Origin: an uncultured Gammaproteobacteria bacterium
GTDB lineage: Bacteria > Pseudomonadota > Gammaproteobacteria > GCA-001735895
Length of the DNA: 64,000 nt
Assembly (NCBI GenBank): GCA_947259485.1
Contig: CAMYLU010000006.1
Location: forward strand, 1 to 64,000
Direction of reading: 5' to 3'
Notes under the pieces: model-generated
Seen by the model: the letters and a program-made list of their open reading frames with translations, nothing else
Told to the model about the DNA's origin: nothing
Database searches by the model: none
Made by a program: the position numbers and the translations under genes
Part shown: in pieces, positions 1 through 7,644 of the stretch
Numbering within the stretch: the first letter of the stretch is position 1
How the letters are laid out: every line of letters starts with the position of its first letter

Positions 1-353
<353 letters not shown>

Positions 354-386
354 ATAACACCCAAACAACTTTATGTTGTGTGTTAT
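354..386 (+). other. Hairpin just after 23S rRNA
   Basis: ATAACAC at 354-360 pairs with GTGTTAT at 380-386, and ACAAC at 365-369 pairs with GTTGT at 375-379 around a short loop, with a four-base bulge. It lies directly after the 23S 3' end in the 23S-5S spacer. A second short inverted repeat, GACAGAT with ATCTGTC, follows near 448-465. They may guide rRNA processing; that role is inferred from position only. No tRNA was seen in this spacer. Confidence 0.5.
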
Positions 387-482
387 GTCGCGTCATACCG
401 ATGCAACATTAGCTTTATTACAGTATTCAAATTGGGACGATTGGGGACAGATGTAAATCTGTCTCCGGTTATCCAACCGAAT

Positions 483-601
483 TGCTTGGCAACCATAGCG
501 TTCTGGACCCACCTGATCCCATCCCGAACTCAGAAGTGAAACGGAACAGCGCCGATGATAGTGTGGGGTCTCCCCATGTGAAAGTAGGTCATTGCCAGGC
601 A
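483..601 (+). rRNA. rrf: 5S ribosomal RNA
   Basis: The sequence follows the gammaproteobacterial 5S pattern through its core (CCCGAACTCAGAAGTGAAAC, then the GCGCCGATGATAGTGTGGGG arm). The two ends, TGCTTGGCA and TGCCAGGCA, pair to close helix I with G-U pairs. The length is about 119 nt, as expected. The ends are set by that helix and could shift by one or two bases. It is followed by a rho-independent terminator. Confidence 0.97.
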
Positions 602-611
602 TTAACACCGA

Positions 612-644
612 AGCCTCGTACCAATCTGGTGCGAGGCTTTTTTT
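612..644 (+). terminator. Rho-independent terminator of the rrn operon
   Basis: AGCCTCG and CGAGGCT form a stem extended by ACC/GGT around a short loop, followed directly by a run of seven T. It sits about 10 nt after the 5S gene and should end rrn transcription. Confidence 0.9.
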
Positions 645-716
645 ATACTCAAGGTAAATGTGAATGACCTACTTAGGTCACAGCCAAGGCATTCGCTGCG
701 CTCATGGGCTGGGTTC

Positions 717-734
717 TTGCCAGGCATTAACACC
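717..734 (+). repeat. Copy of the 5S rRNA 3' tail
   Basis: TTGCCAGGCATTAACACC at 717-734 is an exact 18-bp copy of 592-609, which spans the last bases of 5S and its flank. It is again followed by a terminator hairpin. Upstream similarity to 5S fades quickly. The likely origin is a decayed second 5S-terminator unit, since some rrn operons carry two 5S genes; this is inference. Confidence 0.7.
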
Positions 735-770
735 AAAAACCCCGACCGCCAGTTCGATCGGAGTTTTTTT
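735..770. terminator. Bidirectional terminator between rrn and the 804-1406 gene
   Basis: ACCCCGACCG and CGATCGGAGT form a G-U tolerant stem flanked by an A run on the left and a T run on the right. It can therefore end transcripts from both sides: the rrn operon on plus and the convergent gene stopping at 804 on minus. Confidence 0.8.
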
Positions 771-803
771 GCAGCGCAAGAATCTATGATTCTCTCGCCG
801 CAG

Positions 804-1406
804 TTATTGCAGCAGTTCATTCTCTGCGAGTTCGATCCCCAGTGCGCGCAACTGGCTCTCGATCACCGGGTCGCGGGTATTGAGCCAGCGCTGGTAAAGG
901 GCCAGCACCTCCTCGGTGCTCAGGTGCTGGGTGCTGGAGCAGGCATTGGCTACCATTTCCAGCATGCGGGTGAAGGTATTGGCCAACTCGGCGAAGATGT
1001 GCCGGTTCGCTTTGGCGTTGTCGGCCAGGTAGTCGTAGGCGCTGCCGCCCATGCCGATGAAGTAGTCCTGTAGTATGCCATGTCGGGTGAAGCGTTGTGG
1101 AAACAGGGCGCCGAGGAAAAGTGCCATGTCGCCCAGTTGCTGCAGCATCAGGCAACGCTCGCGGGCGTTATTAGCGTCAATTGCATCGCTGTAAAGCAAT
1201 GCCAGGGGTCGCAGAGTCATTTGCCCATCCTGATAGGCAAACAGTTCTTCACTGCGACCGAAGCGTTCCAGCAGGCTACCCAGGTACCAGCAGGTGTCCT
1301 CGTGGGGCGGCGGGCGAAAGCGCTTGGCATAGCGGTTCAGCCGCTTGCTGAAATAGCTGGAAAGGGATGTTTCCGTGATCGGCAGTTGCTGTGAATCTAA
1401 GCGCAT
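804..1406 (-). CDS. Conserved hypothetical protein, ~200 aa
   Basis: I do not recognise a named family. The product is soluble, about 200 residues, with no signal peptide or membrane segment. It looks mostly helical and has the segments YFSKRLNRYAKRFRPP near the N-terminus and GMGGSAYDYLAD in the middle. The start at 1406 is chosen because GGAGG lies five bases upstream; an in-frame ATG at 1430 has no such site. A good sigma-70 promoter lies just upstream and a bidirectional terminator just downstream, so it is probably transcribed alone. Confidence 0.8.
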   Translation of the reverse strand: MRLDSQQLPITETSLSSYFSKRLNRYAKRFRPPPHEDTCWYLGSLLERFGRSEELFAYQDGQMTLRPLALLYSDAIDANNARERCLMLQQLGDMALFLGALFPQRFTRHGILQDYFIGMGGSAYDYLADNAKANRHIFAELANTFTRMLEMVANACSSTQHLSTEEVLALYQRWLNTRDPVIESQLRALGIELAENELLQ

Positions 1407-1437
1407 GGATACCTCCGAACGCCATACCATTAATTTA

Positions 1438-1467
1438 ACTATAGGCTAAAAATCGCATGTTTATCAA
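1438..1467 (-). promoter_or_regulatory. Sigma-70 promoter for the 804-1406 gene
   Basis: On the minus strand, TTGATA (1462-1467) and TATAGT (1438-1443) are separated by 18 bases. They lie about 30 bases upstream of the GGAGG ribosome binding site of the gene starting at 1406. Confidence 0.6.
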
Positions 1468-1547
1468 TGGAGTCCGGATCATAACGCTAGCACCTAACGG
1501 TTTGTCAGGGCTACCAGGGTCTCGCGGCTGGGTATTCGTGACCCCTG

Positions 1548-1922
1548 TCAGACGGGTAAATTACCGACGTGGCTTGAATTGAAAGTAATCATAGTCCCAC
1601 CGGGTTCGCGCATCTCGAAGCTGTCGTGAATCTCGCCTCGTTCAATGCCACCGGGATCCAATCCTAGCTCGGTGTAATACGCGTGGGTAGCGTCAAGGTC
1701 CTCAACCATCAAGTCAAAGTCCCCCTTGATAAGAGTCGATTCCGTGTCGCTGGTCAGCACCAGGTGGGTACCGCCCCTCATTTCCAGCACCGCAAACTCG
1801 TCACCGCCAGCGACCAGGCGCATTCCCAGTAGCTGCATGAACTCACTGGAAGCGGTGACTTGCGGAGTATGCATGGCTACGTGTCCGACCCAGACCGGGG
1901 GCCGTGTTTCACTGGTTTTCAT
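1548..1922 (-). CDS. VOC / glyoxalase-fold protein
   Basis: A 124-residue single-domain protein of the vicinal oxygen chelate (glyoxalase/bleomycin resistance) superfamily. It opens with the typical first beta strand (VGHVAMHTPQV), then has a FMQLLGM helix, an AVLEMRGGTHLVL strand and a C-terminal REPGGTMITF strand. The second half begins at DFDLMVEDLDATHAYY. Candidate metal ligands are H14 or H18 and a late acidic residue, but the substrate cannot be told from sequence. It follows the DUF4202 gene by 8 bases on the same strand, so the two are probably cotranscribed. Confidence 0.85.
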   Translation of the reverse strand: MKTSETRPPVWVGHVAMHTPQVTASSEFMQLLGMRLVAGGDEFAVLEMRGGTHLVLTSDTESTLIKGDFDLMVEDLDATHAYYTELGLDPGGIERGEIHDSFEMREPGGTMITFNSSHVGNLPV

Positions 1923-1930
1923 GGGCCGAT

Positions 1931-2557
1931 TTATCCTGTTTTCTCGTTAACGCCTGATACTGCTTTTTGAACCAGCGGCACTAAAGACTCAGGCAACTTA
2001 ATCGCACCGGACAACGCAAACTCGTGCGCATTACTCGACATTTTGTTCCAGGTCTTCTGAATAATTTCTACCCACTTTTCCTCGGTATAGTCAGGATGCT
2101 TGCCGACAAACTCCAGCATGTAGTGTTCCATGAAGACCAGGTCAGTGACGTCTTCCAGTAACTGGGTGTCCGGGTTGCCCTTGATATTTTTCTTTGCCAC
2201 CGCGTTTCTGGCACGCTCGATCTCCGCTTCTTCAAAGCCTGCCTGGAGCATCAGTTCTGCTGCCCGGTTGGCCTGGATCTTGTACAGGTCCTTGCGCCAT
2301 TTCAGGTACCCGATGCGATCCATCGGGTAAGCATTACGCGGGGATTTCCAGCGCTCGATATGCTGTGCCCGAATCGCGAGTTTCATCGCGTCATCGGCAT
2401 CGGGTTTATAACGTTCAAGCATCTCCGACATGCGCTCCGAATAAAGCAGTTCCTTGGGCCATTCTTTACCGTCAGCGGCCACCTGGTTCGGGTCGGCGCT
2501 GTTTGCGGCATCGATTAGCGCTCGGGCCTCTTGGTAAATTGATTGTTTTCCTGACAT
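1931..2557 (-). CDS. DUF4202 domain-containing protein
   Basis: A 208-residue soluble protein matching the DUF4202 family as I remember it. The conserved blocks are ALIDAANSADPN near the N-terminus, LYSERMSEMLERYKPDA, then AIRAQHIERWKSPRNAYPM followed by GYLKWR, and a later LEDVTDLVFMEHY block. The many conserved His, Arg, Glu and Asp residues in a helical context resemble HD-type hydrolases, but no activity is established to my knowledge. It is the first gene of a likely two-gene operon with the VOC protein and has a promoter with a perfect TATAAT upstream. Start ATG at 2557 has no strong Shine-Dalgarno site. Confidence 0.85.
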   Translation of the reverse strand: MSGKQSIYQEARALIDAANSADPNQVAADGKEWPKELLYSERMSEMLERYKPDADDAMKLAIRAQHIERWKSPRNAYPMDRIGYLKWRKDLYKIQANRAAELMLQAGFEEAEIERARNAVAKKNIKGNPDTQLLEDVTDLVFMEHYMLEFVGKHPDYTEEKWVEIIQKTWNKMSSNAHEFALSGAIKLPESLVPLVQKAVSGVNEKTG

Positions 2558-2596
2558 AAGCAGTAATCCATATATCCTTGTTAGTTCAAGCGGAAG

Positions 2597-2625
2597 ATTA
2601 TACCCAAGCAGACAAGACTATTTAA
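2597..2625 (-). promoter_or_regulatory. Candidate promoter of the DUF4202-VOC operon
   Basis: The minus strand carries a perfect TATAAT (2597-2602), a 17-base spacer and a weaker -35, TTAAAT (2620-2625). The start codon of the DUF4202 gene is 40 bases downstream. Confidence 0.5.
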
Positions 2626-2671
2626 CCACGCTTGACCGCATTGGCATTGTTTTTTCAGGATCGGTAGATAA

Positions 2672-2890
2672 ATTCGGTTACGCGGGTATAGCGGTCGGTT
2701 AACAGTAGTTGGCAATCTTTTGTCAGATCAATATACTGCGCAACGTTTCTGTGGTTTTGATGATGTCCTGATCCCCGACAATTCTGCAACTAACCGGGTC
2801 GTTTTGCTCAATAAAGCTTTTGCACTGCCTGGTGTTGAGGACTCTGAAATCCGAAACCCGGAAAACCGTACCGCAACAGGAAATAGTTAA
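2672..2890 (+). other. Possible small ORF or gene remnant ahead of fpr
   Basis: The 331-base gap between DUF4202 and fpr holds an open frame of 72 codons with no ATG; a possible TTG start is at 2720. Its stop TAA (2888-2890) shares a base with the fpr ATG, the geometry of a coupled gene pair. The product would include QRFCGFDDVLIPDN and ALPGVEDSEIRNPE, which looks protein-like but matches nothing I recognise. It could be a leader gene, a decayed gene or chance. Confidence 0.25.
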
Positions 2891-3663
2891 TGACCGAAAT
2901 TCATAAAGAAAGGGTAATCGATGTACACCACTGGTCGGATACCCTGTTTACGATAAAAACCACGCGCGATCGTTCCTTGCGTTTTCGCAACGGTGAATTT
3001 GCGATGATGGGGATCGAAGTCGAGGGTAAACCGTTGATGCGAGCCTACAGTATGGCAAGCGCAAACTATGAAGACCACCTGGAGTTTTATAGCATCAAGG
3101 TTCAGGAGGGGGCATTGACCTCCCGCCTGCAACATATTATTGCGGGCGATGAAATACTGGTCAGCAAGAAACCCACGGGGACCTTGTTGTGGGATCGCCT
3201 GCGACCTGGAAAGCACCTTTATTTGCTGAGTACCGGAACCGGACTGGCGCCGTTTCTTTCGATCATAAAAGACCCCGAAGTTTACGAAAATTTTGAAAAG
3301 GTTATCCTTGTTCATGGCTGCCGCTATATCAACGAACTGACCTATCAGCAATTGATTACCCATGAGTTGAAGCACAACGAGTATTTTGGTGACAGTGTTA
3401 AGGAGAAGCTGATTTATTATCCGGCGGTAACGCGCGAGCCATACATTAACTATGGCCGTATCACCCACCTGTTGCAAACTGGCAAGCTGATTGACGACAT
3501 CGGTACGCCGGCCCTGAACCCGGAGGACGATCGATTCATGTTATGCGGAAGTCCGAGTATGCTGGCTAGTTTGACTGAAATTCTCGACGATCTTGGATTT
3601 GTCGAAACTCGTAAAAACGATCTCGGCGAATACGTAATCGAACGCGCGTTTGTAGAAAAATAA
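2890..3663 (+). CDS. fpr: Ferredoxin--NADP(+) reductase
   Basis: A 257-residue bacterial-type flavoprotein that moves electrons between NADPH and ferredoxin or flavodoxin in the cytoplasm. It serves iron-sulfur, oxidative-stress and biosynthetic reactions. The FAD-binding motif RAYSMAS (near 55) and the nucleotide-binding GTGLAPF (near 115) are intact. The opening VIDVHHWSDTLFTIKTTR and the C-terminal AFVEK match the Azotobacter/Pseudomonas subclass closely. Length is normal. The start overlaps the stop of a possible small upstream frame. The next gene is convergent. Confidence 0.96.
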   Translation: MTEIHKERVIDVHHWSDTLFTIKTTRDRSLRFRNGEFAMMGIEVEGKPLMRAYSMASANYEDHLEFYSIKVQEGALTSRLQHIIAGDEILVSKKPTGTLLWDRLRPGKHLYLLSTGTGLAPFLSIIKDPEVYENFEKVILVHGCRYINELTYQQLITHELKHNEYFGDSVKEKLIYYPAVTREPYINYGRITHLLQTGKLIDDIGTPALNPEDDRFMLCGSPSMLASLTEILDDLGFVETRKNDLGEYVIERAFVEK

Positions 3664-3709
3664 TATTGCAGTTGTGCAGAATTTCGTCGACCTTTCGGCG
3701 TTGTTCGAT

Positions 3710-4501
3710 TCAGTCCCGAGCCGGTTTCCTTGCGCGCAGATGGGTTGGGCGTAATTGCCCCTGATCGATTGCAATGATCATCTTGTCCCAGACCTCGATT
3801 TCGTGCTCGAGAAACTCGGTACCGACTTTTGATGCCAGGCCATCGTACAGGATGCCACCCATTTGTTCGCGTTCCAGGCGCGCCTGTTGCCGGTACCAGT
3901 CATTTCGATCGACAATTTCGATGTCGATAAAACCTGCACTCTGTAAAGCCTCCAGGTAGGTTTTTGCCGATGCGAGCCCGAAATCCAGGCCCTCGACCAC
4001 AAGATATTCCTTCATCTCTTGCGACGGTTCGTCTTCGTAGCCCGCGAGCCAGTCGCTGGCGACAAACCAGCCGCCTGGCTCGAGTACCCGGTAAACGTCG
4101 GCAGCCAGCCCCTTTTTATCAGGGATATGTATGATCGAATCCTTACTGGTAACAATGTCGAAACTTGCATCTCCAAAGGTTAGAGGGCCCGGCTCAACGC
4201 AAATAAATTCTACCTGGGCCGTGACTTCATACTTTTGTGCGAGTAAATCGCAGCGATCAATTAACGCCTGGTCAACATCGATTCCGGTAACCATTGCTGC
4301 CCCATGTCGCTTAACCAGGTGAACGTCGATACCGCCGAGACCGCAACCGATGTCGAGTACGGAGAGTCCGGTAAGCTCAATTCCGTTCAAATAACGGTCT
4401 ACCTCGTCAACACCGCCGGGTGACATAAAGCCCTCACCCCAGACGGCTTCCAGTAAAGCCATTAAGTTGTCGTCATATTCCTGCGTCGCCTGTTCAGTCA
4501 T
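3710..4501 (-). CDS. SAM-dependent methyltransferase, phosphoethanolamine/glycine N-methyltransferase-like
   Basis: A 263-residue class I methyltransferase. Motif I is VLDIGCGLGG (about 48-57), followed by the acidic loop GIDVD and a DIVTSKDSIIHIPDK segment where substrate contacts lie in relatives. The opening WGEGFMSPGGVDEVDRYL resembles plant and bacterial phosphoethanolamine and sarcosine/dimethylglycine N-methyltransferases. That would fit betaine or phospholipid head-group synthesis, but the substrate is inferred. GAGG lies nine bases before the ATG. It is a single gene, convergent with fpr and divergent from the dehydrogenase at 4744. Confidence 0.85.
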   Translation of the reverse strand: MTEQATQEYDDNLMALLEAVWGEGFMSPGGVDEVDRYLNGIELTGLSVLDIGCGLGGIDVHLVKRHGAAMVTGIDVDQALIDRCDLLAQKYEVTAQVEFICVEPGPLTFGDASFDIVTSKDSIIHIPDKKGLAADVYRVLEPGGWFVASDWLAGYEDEPSQEMKEYLVVEGLDFGLASAKTYLEALQSAGFIDIEIVDRNDWYRQQARLEREQMGGILYDGLASKVGTEFLEHEIEVWDKMIIAIDQGQLRPTHLRARKPARD

Positions 4502-4743
4502 TGGCTACCAACCTCTCATCGCGTACTTAACTATAAATTTTCGGTTCAAAATTTGAAAGCATGTTTTCGCTGAATTACTGACGGTTGGTCTTAATCTGCT
4601 GTTTAGGTGCCAGCATCGCAAGTTGGTCCGGGTTTTCCCTGAACACCAGGGTGAAGATATAATCGGTAAATCTCGCTATTTGCGGACTTTAAAGTGCCCA
4701 GGCTGGGTGCCTGTTTGGTAGCACACGACAAAGGAGAACGAAC

Positions 4744-5721
4744 TTGAAACCGGTCCTGGTGATACAGGGAGCACAACGAATTGACGAGGTGCCCCGACTT
4801 AATGAGTTGAGCGAGCAGGCCGAGTTACGGTTTGCGACATCACCCGACGAGTTACGCACGGCGCTCGCCGGCGCTGACACCATGCTGGGCTGGAATTTTC
4901 GGGCCGACAGCCTGCGTGCGGCCTGGGACAGTGCGCGCGATTTGCGCTGGATTCACTGGGCGGGTGCCGGGGTAGACGCAGCGATGTTTCCCGAACTGGT
5001 TGCAAGTGAGGTGCAGCTTACCAATGCCCGGGGCATCTTTGATATTCCGATTGCCGAATGGGTGCTCGGGATGATCATTTGCTTTGCCAAGCAGATTCCG
5101 CAGACACTTGAGTACCAGGCGAAGGCCGAGTGGAATCATCGGCTCACCGAAACCGTGGTCGGCAAACGCGCGTTAGTGGTTGGAGTCGGCTCGATCGGCC
5201 GTACGATCGGGCGCCTGTTGCAGGCGACTGGTATGCAAGTCGACGGTATCGGCCGCAGCGCGCGTGAAGGCGGTAACGACTTTAGCCATATTCACGCCGT
5301 GGATGAGCTACATGCCCACTTGCCGGACGCTGATTACGTGGTACTGATTACACCGTTAACCGAGCATACTCGTAACCTGTTTGCAGCGGAAGAATTTGCT
5401 GCGATGGCCGCGCATGCTCGCTTTATCAACGTTGGCAGGGGTGCGTTAGTGGTCGAAGATGCGTTACTTGCGGCTCTAAACGATGGCCAGATTGCAGGAG
5501 CCGCACTGGATGTGTTTGTCGAGGAACCGTTGCCGCTGGAAAGCCCGCTCTGGCGGGCGCCGAATTGCCTGATTTCGCCGCACATGTCGGGTGACACTAT
5601 CGAGTTTGAAGCGGCAATGGCCGACCAGTTTATGACTAACTGGGAACATTACCTGGCGGGCGCGCCGTTAAACAATATCGTCGATAAAAAGCTCGGCTTT
5701 GTGCCATCTGCAGGGATCTGA
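4744..5721 (+). CDS. D-2-hydroxyacid dehydrogenase, NAD(P)-dependent
   Basis: A 325-residue member of the D-isomer 2-hydroxyacid dehydrogenase family, interconverting a 2-keto acid and a D-2-hydroxy acid. The Rossmann motif GVGSIG is at 147-152. The catalytic Arg sits in NVGRGALV, the Glu in VEEPLP and the His in ISPHMSG (about 280), so it should be active. The specific substrate (glyoxylate, hydroxypyruvate or another) is not evident. The start is TTG, supported by AGGAG seven bases upstream. A strong terminator follows at 5777-5805. Confidence 0.93.
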   Translation: MKPVLVIQGAQRIDEVPRLNELSEQAELRFATSPDELRTALAGADTMLGWNFRADSLRAAWDSARDLRWIHWAGAGVDAAMFPELVASEVQLTNARGIFDIPIAEWVLGMIICFAKQIPQTLEYQAKAEWNHRLTETVVGKRALVVGVGSIGRTIGRLLQATGMQVDGIGRSAREGGNDFSHIHAVDELHAHLPDADYVVLITPLTEHTRNLFAAEEFAAMAAHARFINVGRGALVVEDALLAALNDGQIAGAALDVFVEEPLPLESPLWRAPNCLISPHMSGDTIEFEAAMADQFMTNWEHYLAGAPLNNIVDKKLGFVPSAGI

Positions 5722-5776
5722 AGATCGGGGAAACAAAATAAATTCCGTGAATTAAGAGAGCCTTGTGTGCCTGAAT

Positions 5777-5805
5777 GAAAAAAGGGTAGCAACGCTACCC
5801 TTTTA
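5777..5805. terminator. Bidirectional rho-independent terminator
   Basis: AAAGGGTAGC (5781-5790) and GCTACCCTTT (5794-5803) form a perfect 10-bp stem with a three-base loop, with an A run before and a T run after. It serves the dehydrogenase on plus and hspQ on minus. Confidence 0.93.
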
Positions 5806-5828
5806 TCGTCTATTGAAATCAGACCGGA

Positions 5829-6158
5829 TTAATTTCGATAACTATCCGGCAACGCGTAACTGTCGCCCATAAATTCGCCAAACACTTCGGGAACCTGGGG
5901 ATGATTAACCGGCTCGCCGGTTTCATCGACCAGTAGATTCTGTTCCGACACGTAGGCCTCGTAAGCCATCGACTCGTTTTCCGCGAGCAAATGATAAAAC
6001 GGCTGGTCCTTGTGGGGTCGAAATTCTTCCGGAATCGACAACCACCATTCCTCGGTGTTGTCGAATTCGGGATCGACATCGATGATTACACCGCGAAAGT
6101 CGTAAAGACGATGTTTTACCACCTGCCCAATCGTAAATTGTGTATTCGTTATGCTCAT
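5829..6158 (-). CDS. hspQ: Heat shock protein HspQ (YccV-like)
   Basis: A 109-residue member of the HspQ / YccV-like hemimethylated-DNA-binding family. In E. coli HspQ is a heat-shock protein that favours degradation of mutant DnaA and modulates Lon. The hallmark sequence is clear: FTIGQVVKHRLYDFRGVIID, then PFYHLLAEN and AYVSEQNLL with a C-terminal HPQVPEVFGEF. The insert EEWWLSIPEEFRPHKDQ matches the longer form seen in many proteobacteria. The upstream region has a sigma-32-like element, in line with heat induction. It ends at a bidirectional terminator. Confidence 0.93.
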   Translation of the reverse strand: MSITNTQFTIGQVVKHRLYDFRGVIIDVDPEFDNTEEWWLSIPEEFRPHKDQPFYHLLAENESMAYEAYVSEQNLLVDETGEPVNHPQVPEVFGEFMGDSYALPDSYRN

Positions 6159-6162
6159 AGCC

Positions 6163-6198
6163 TATATATATATGTAATAAGGATTATATCAAGGGTGA
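6163..6198 (-). promoter_or_regulatory. Candidate sigma-32 (heat-shock) promoter of hspQ
   Basis: On the minus strand, CACCCTTGAT (6188-6197) fits the sigma-32 -35 consensus (cCCTTGAA). It is followed after 13 bases by CATATATA where the -10 (CCCCATtTA) should be. The -35 is good and the -10 weak. Confidence 0.4.
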
Positions 6199-6232
6199 CG
6201 TGCTTCGCATTTCTCCCGATTTCTACTCGTGG

Positions 6233-7108
6233 CTAGCGCAGACCTATGTTGGAACGCGCCTCGTCGGGGTTGAGTACACGGGCTCCCATACGCTCGATTA
6301 TTTCGACCGCACGCTCTACCAGCATGCCATTACTCGCGAGTACACCGCGATCGAGATAAATATTATCCTCGAGACCGACACGAACGTTTCCGCCTAGTAG
6401 CACCGCTTGTGCCACCATCGGCATCTGCATTCTGGAGATACCGAAACCGGCCCAGATCGCATCTGCGGGTAGCGCCTGTTTCATTGCTGCCATGGTTTCG
6501 GTATCGGCACCGGCACCCCACGGAATACCGAGACAGATTTGAAACATCGGTGGGGCGTCGATCAGGCCATCTTCGATCAGGCTGCGCGCGAGTCGGATCT
6601 GTCCCAGGTCGAAAACTTCCAGTTCCGGTTTAACGCCAAGCTCCTGCACTATCGTCGCCATGGTGCGCAGGTAGGGCGCGGTATTGATGTAAGTGTAGTT
6701 ACCGCCGAAATTCATTGTGCCGCAATCGAGGCTGCAGATATCGGGTTTGCATTCAACCACGTGGGCGAGCCGTGCTTCGGGCCCGATCATGTCGGTGCCC
6801 GGCCCCGGTAACGACGGGTCTTCTTCGCCAGGTACCCAGTCGCCACCCATGCCGGCAGTCAGGTTAATGATCATATCGACGCCGCTGTCACGGATCATAT
6901 CCACGGTTTGTTTGAATAGCGCGGGGTCGCGTGAGCCCTGTCCGGATTCCGGATCACGCACATGCACGTGTACCACCGAGGCGCCAGCTTTGGCCGCCTC
7001 GATCGCAGAGTCCGCGATCTGACGTGGCGTTATCGGTACCAGGTCACTGCGACTGGTGGTGTCGCCTGCACCGGTAACGGCGCAGCTGATGATGACATCG
7101 TGGTTCAT
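6233..7108 (-). CDS. BKACE family 3-keto acid cleavage enzyme (DUF849)
   Basis: A 291-residue TIM-barrel enzyme of the beta-keto acid cleavage family, which splits a 3-keto acid with acetyl-CoA into acetoacetate and a CoA thioester. The zinc site HVHVRD is at 47-52. The segments [27 protein letters not shown] and [11 protein letters not shown] are typical, the last holding the catalytic Glu/Asp. The pattern resembles the subgroup acting on 3-dehydrocarnitine, but no carnitine dehydrogenase lies nearby, so that substrate is only a suggestion. It appears to be a single gene between hspQ and the MarR regulator. Confidence 0.92.
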   Translation of the reverse strand: MNHDVIISCAVTGAGDTTSRSDLVPITPRQIADSAIEAAKAGASVVHVHVRDPESGQGSRDPALFKQTVDMIRDSGVDMIINLTAGMGGDWVPGEEDPSLPGPGTDMIGPEARLAHVVECKPDICSLDCGTMNFGGNYTYINTAPYLRTMATIVQELGVKPELEVFDLGQIRLARSLIEDGLIDAPPMFQICLGIPWGAGADTETMAAMKQALPADAIWAGFGISRMQMPMVAQAVLLGGNVRVGLEDNIYLDRGVLASNGMLVERAVEIIERMGARVLNPDEARSNIGLR

Positions 7109-7197
7109 AAAGCAGATTCCCCCAATTCATTGTGACACTAGTGAACTTGTAGATTTCGCCTCAGTTTCGCGATTTCGACCCGCCCGTCATGCATTGT

Positions 7198-7644
7198 TTA
7201 GTTGCGATAGTCGTCGAGAAACTGCCTGATGTCGGCCAGGTAGGGCACCATTTTTGACATTTTGTCTGCCGGAAACCTATCGGCTACCGCTTGCAGGTCG
7301 GGTGCGATGTCGTTGATCGCCTTTTCACGAAGCGCTCGTCCTGTAGCGGTGATGAATACACATTTGCTGCGCTTGTCTTTGGGATTGGGGCGAATCTCAA
7401 TGAGTGCGTGCCGCTCTAAAACCGACAGCGTGTGCGTCATCGTGTTCTTCGGTACCTGGAATGCACGTGCCAGCACCAGGGGTGTCTGACCGTCTTTGAC
7501 ACGGATTAAATGATTTAGCACGCTGAAGTGTGAAATAAGAAAACCTTTGGGCAATTTTGCCTCGAGCAGTGCCCTGCCGAGCTGCTCGATAATGCCAACC
7601 TCGTTGAAAAAAACGAAGTAAAGGCCCAGGTTCTGGTTATCCAT
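7198..7644 (-). CDS. MarR family transcriptional regulator
   Basis: A 148-residue winged-helix regulator. The recognition region is ARAFQVPKNTMTHTLSVLERHALIEIRPNPKDKRSKCVFITATGR (in part), with the usual MarR wing D-x-R-S. It is a dimeric repressor or activator that senses small phenolic or oxidising ligands; the ligand is unknown. The start overlaps the stop of the nitroreductase gene by 8 bases, so the two are translationally coupled. It probably regulates its own operon through the perfect palindrome at 8761-8774. Confidence 0.93.
   Translation of the reverse strand: MDNQNLGLYFVFFNEVGIIEQLGRALLEAKLPKGFLISHFSVLNHLIRVKDGQTPLVLARAFQVPKNTMTHTLSVLERHALIEIRPNPKDKRSKCVFITATGRALREKAINDIAPDLQAVADRFPADKMSKMVPYLADIRQFLDDYRN

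Noticed and set aside
354-482. tRNA in the 23S-5S spacer
   Set aside because: No cloverleaf or T-loop sequence (GTTCRANNC) in the spacer; only small hairpins.
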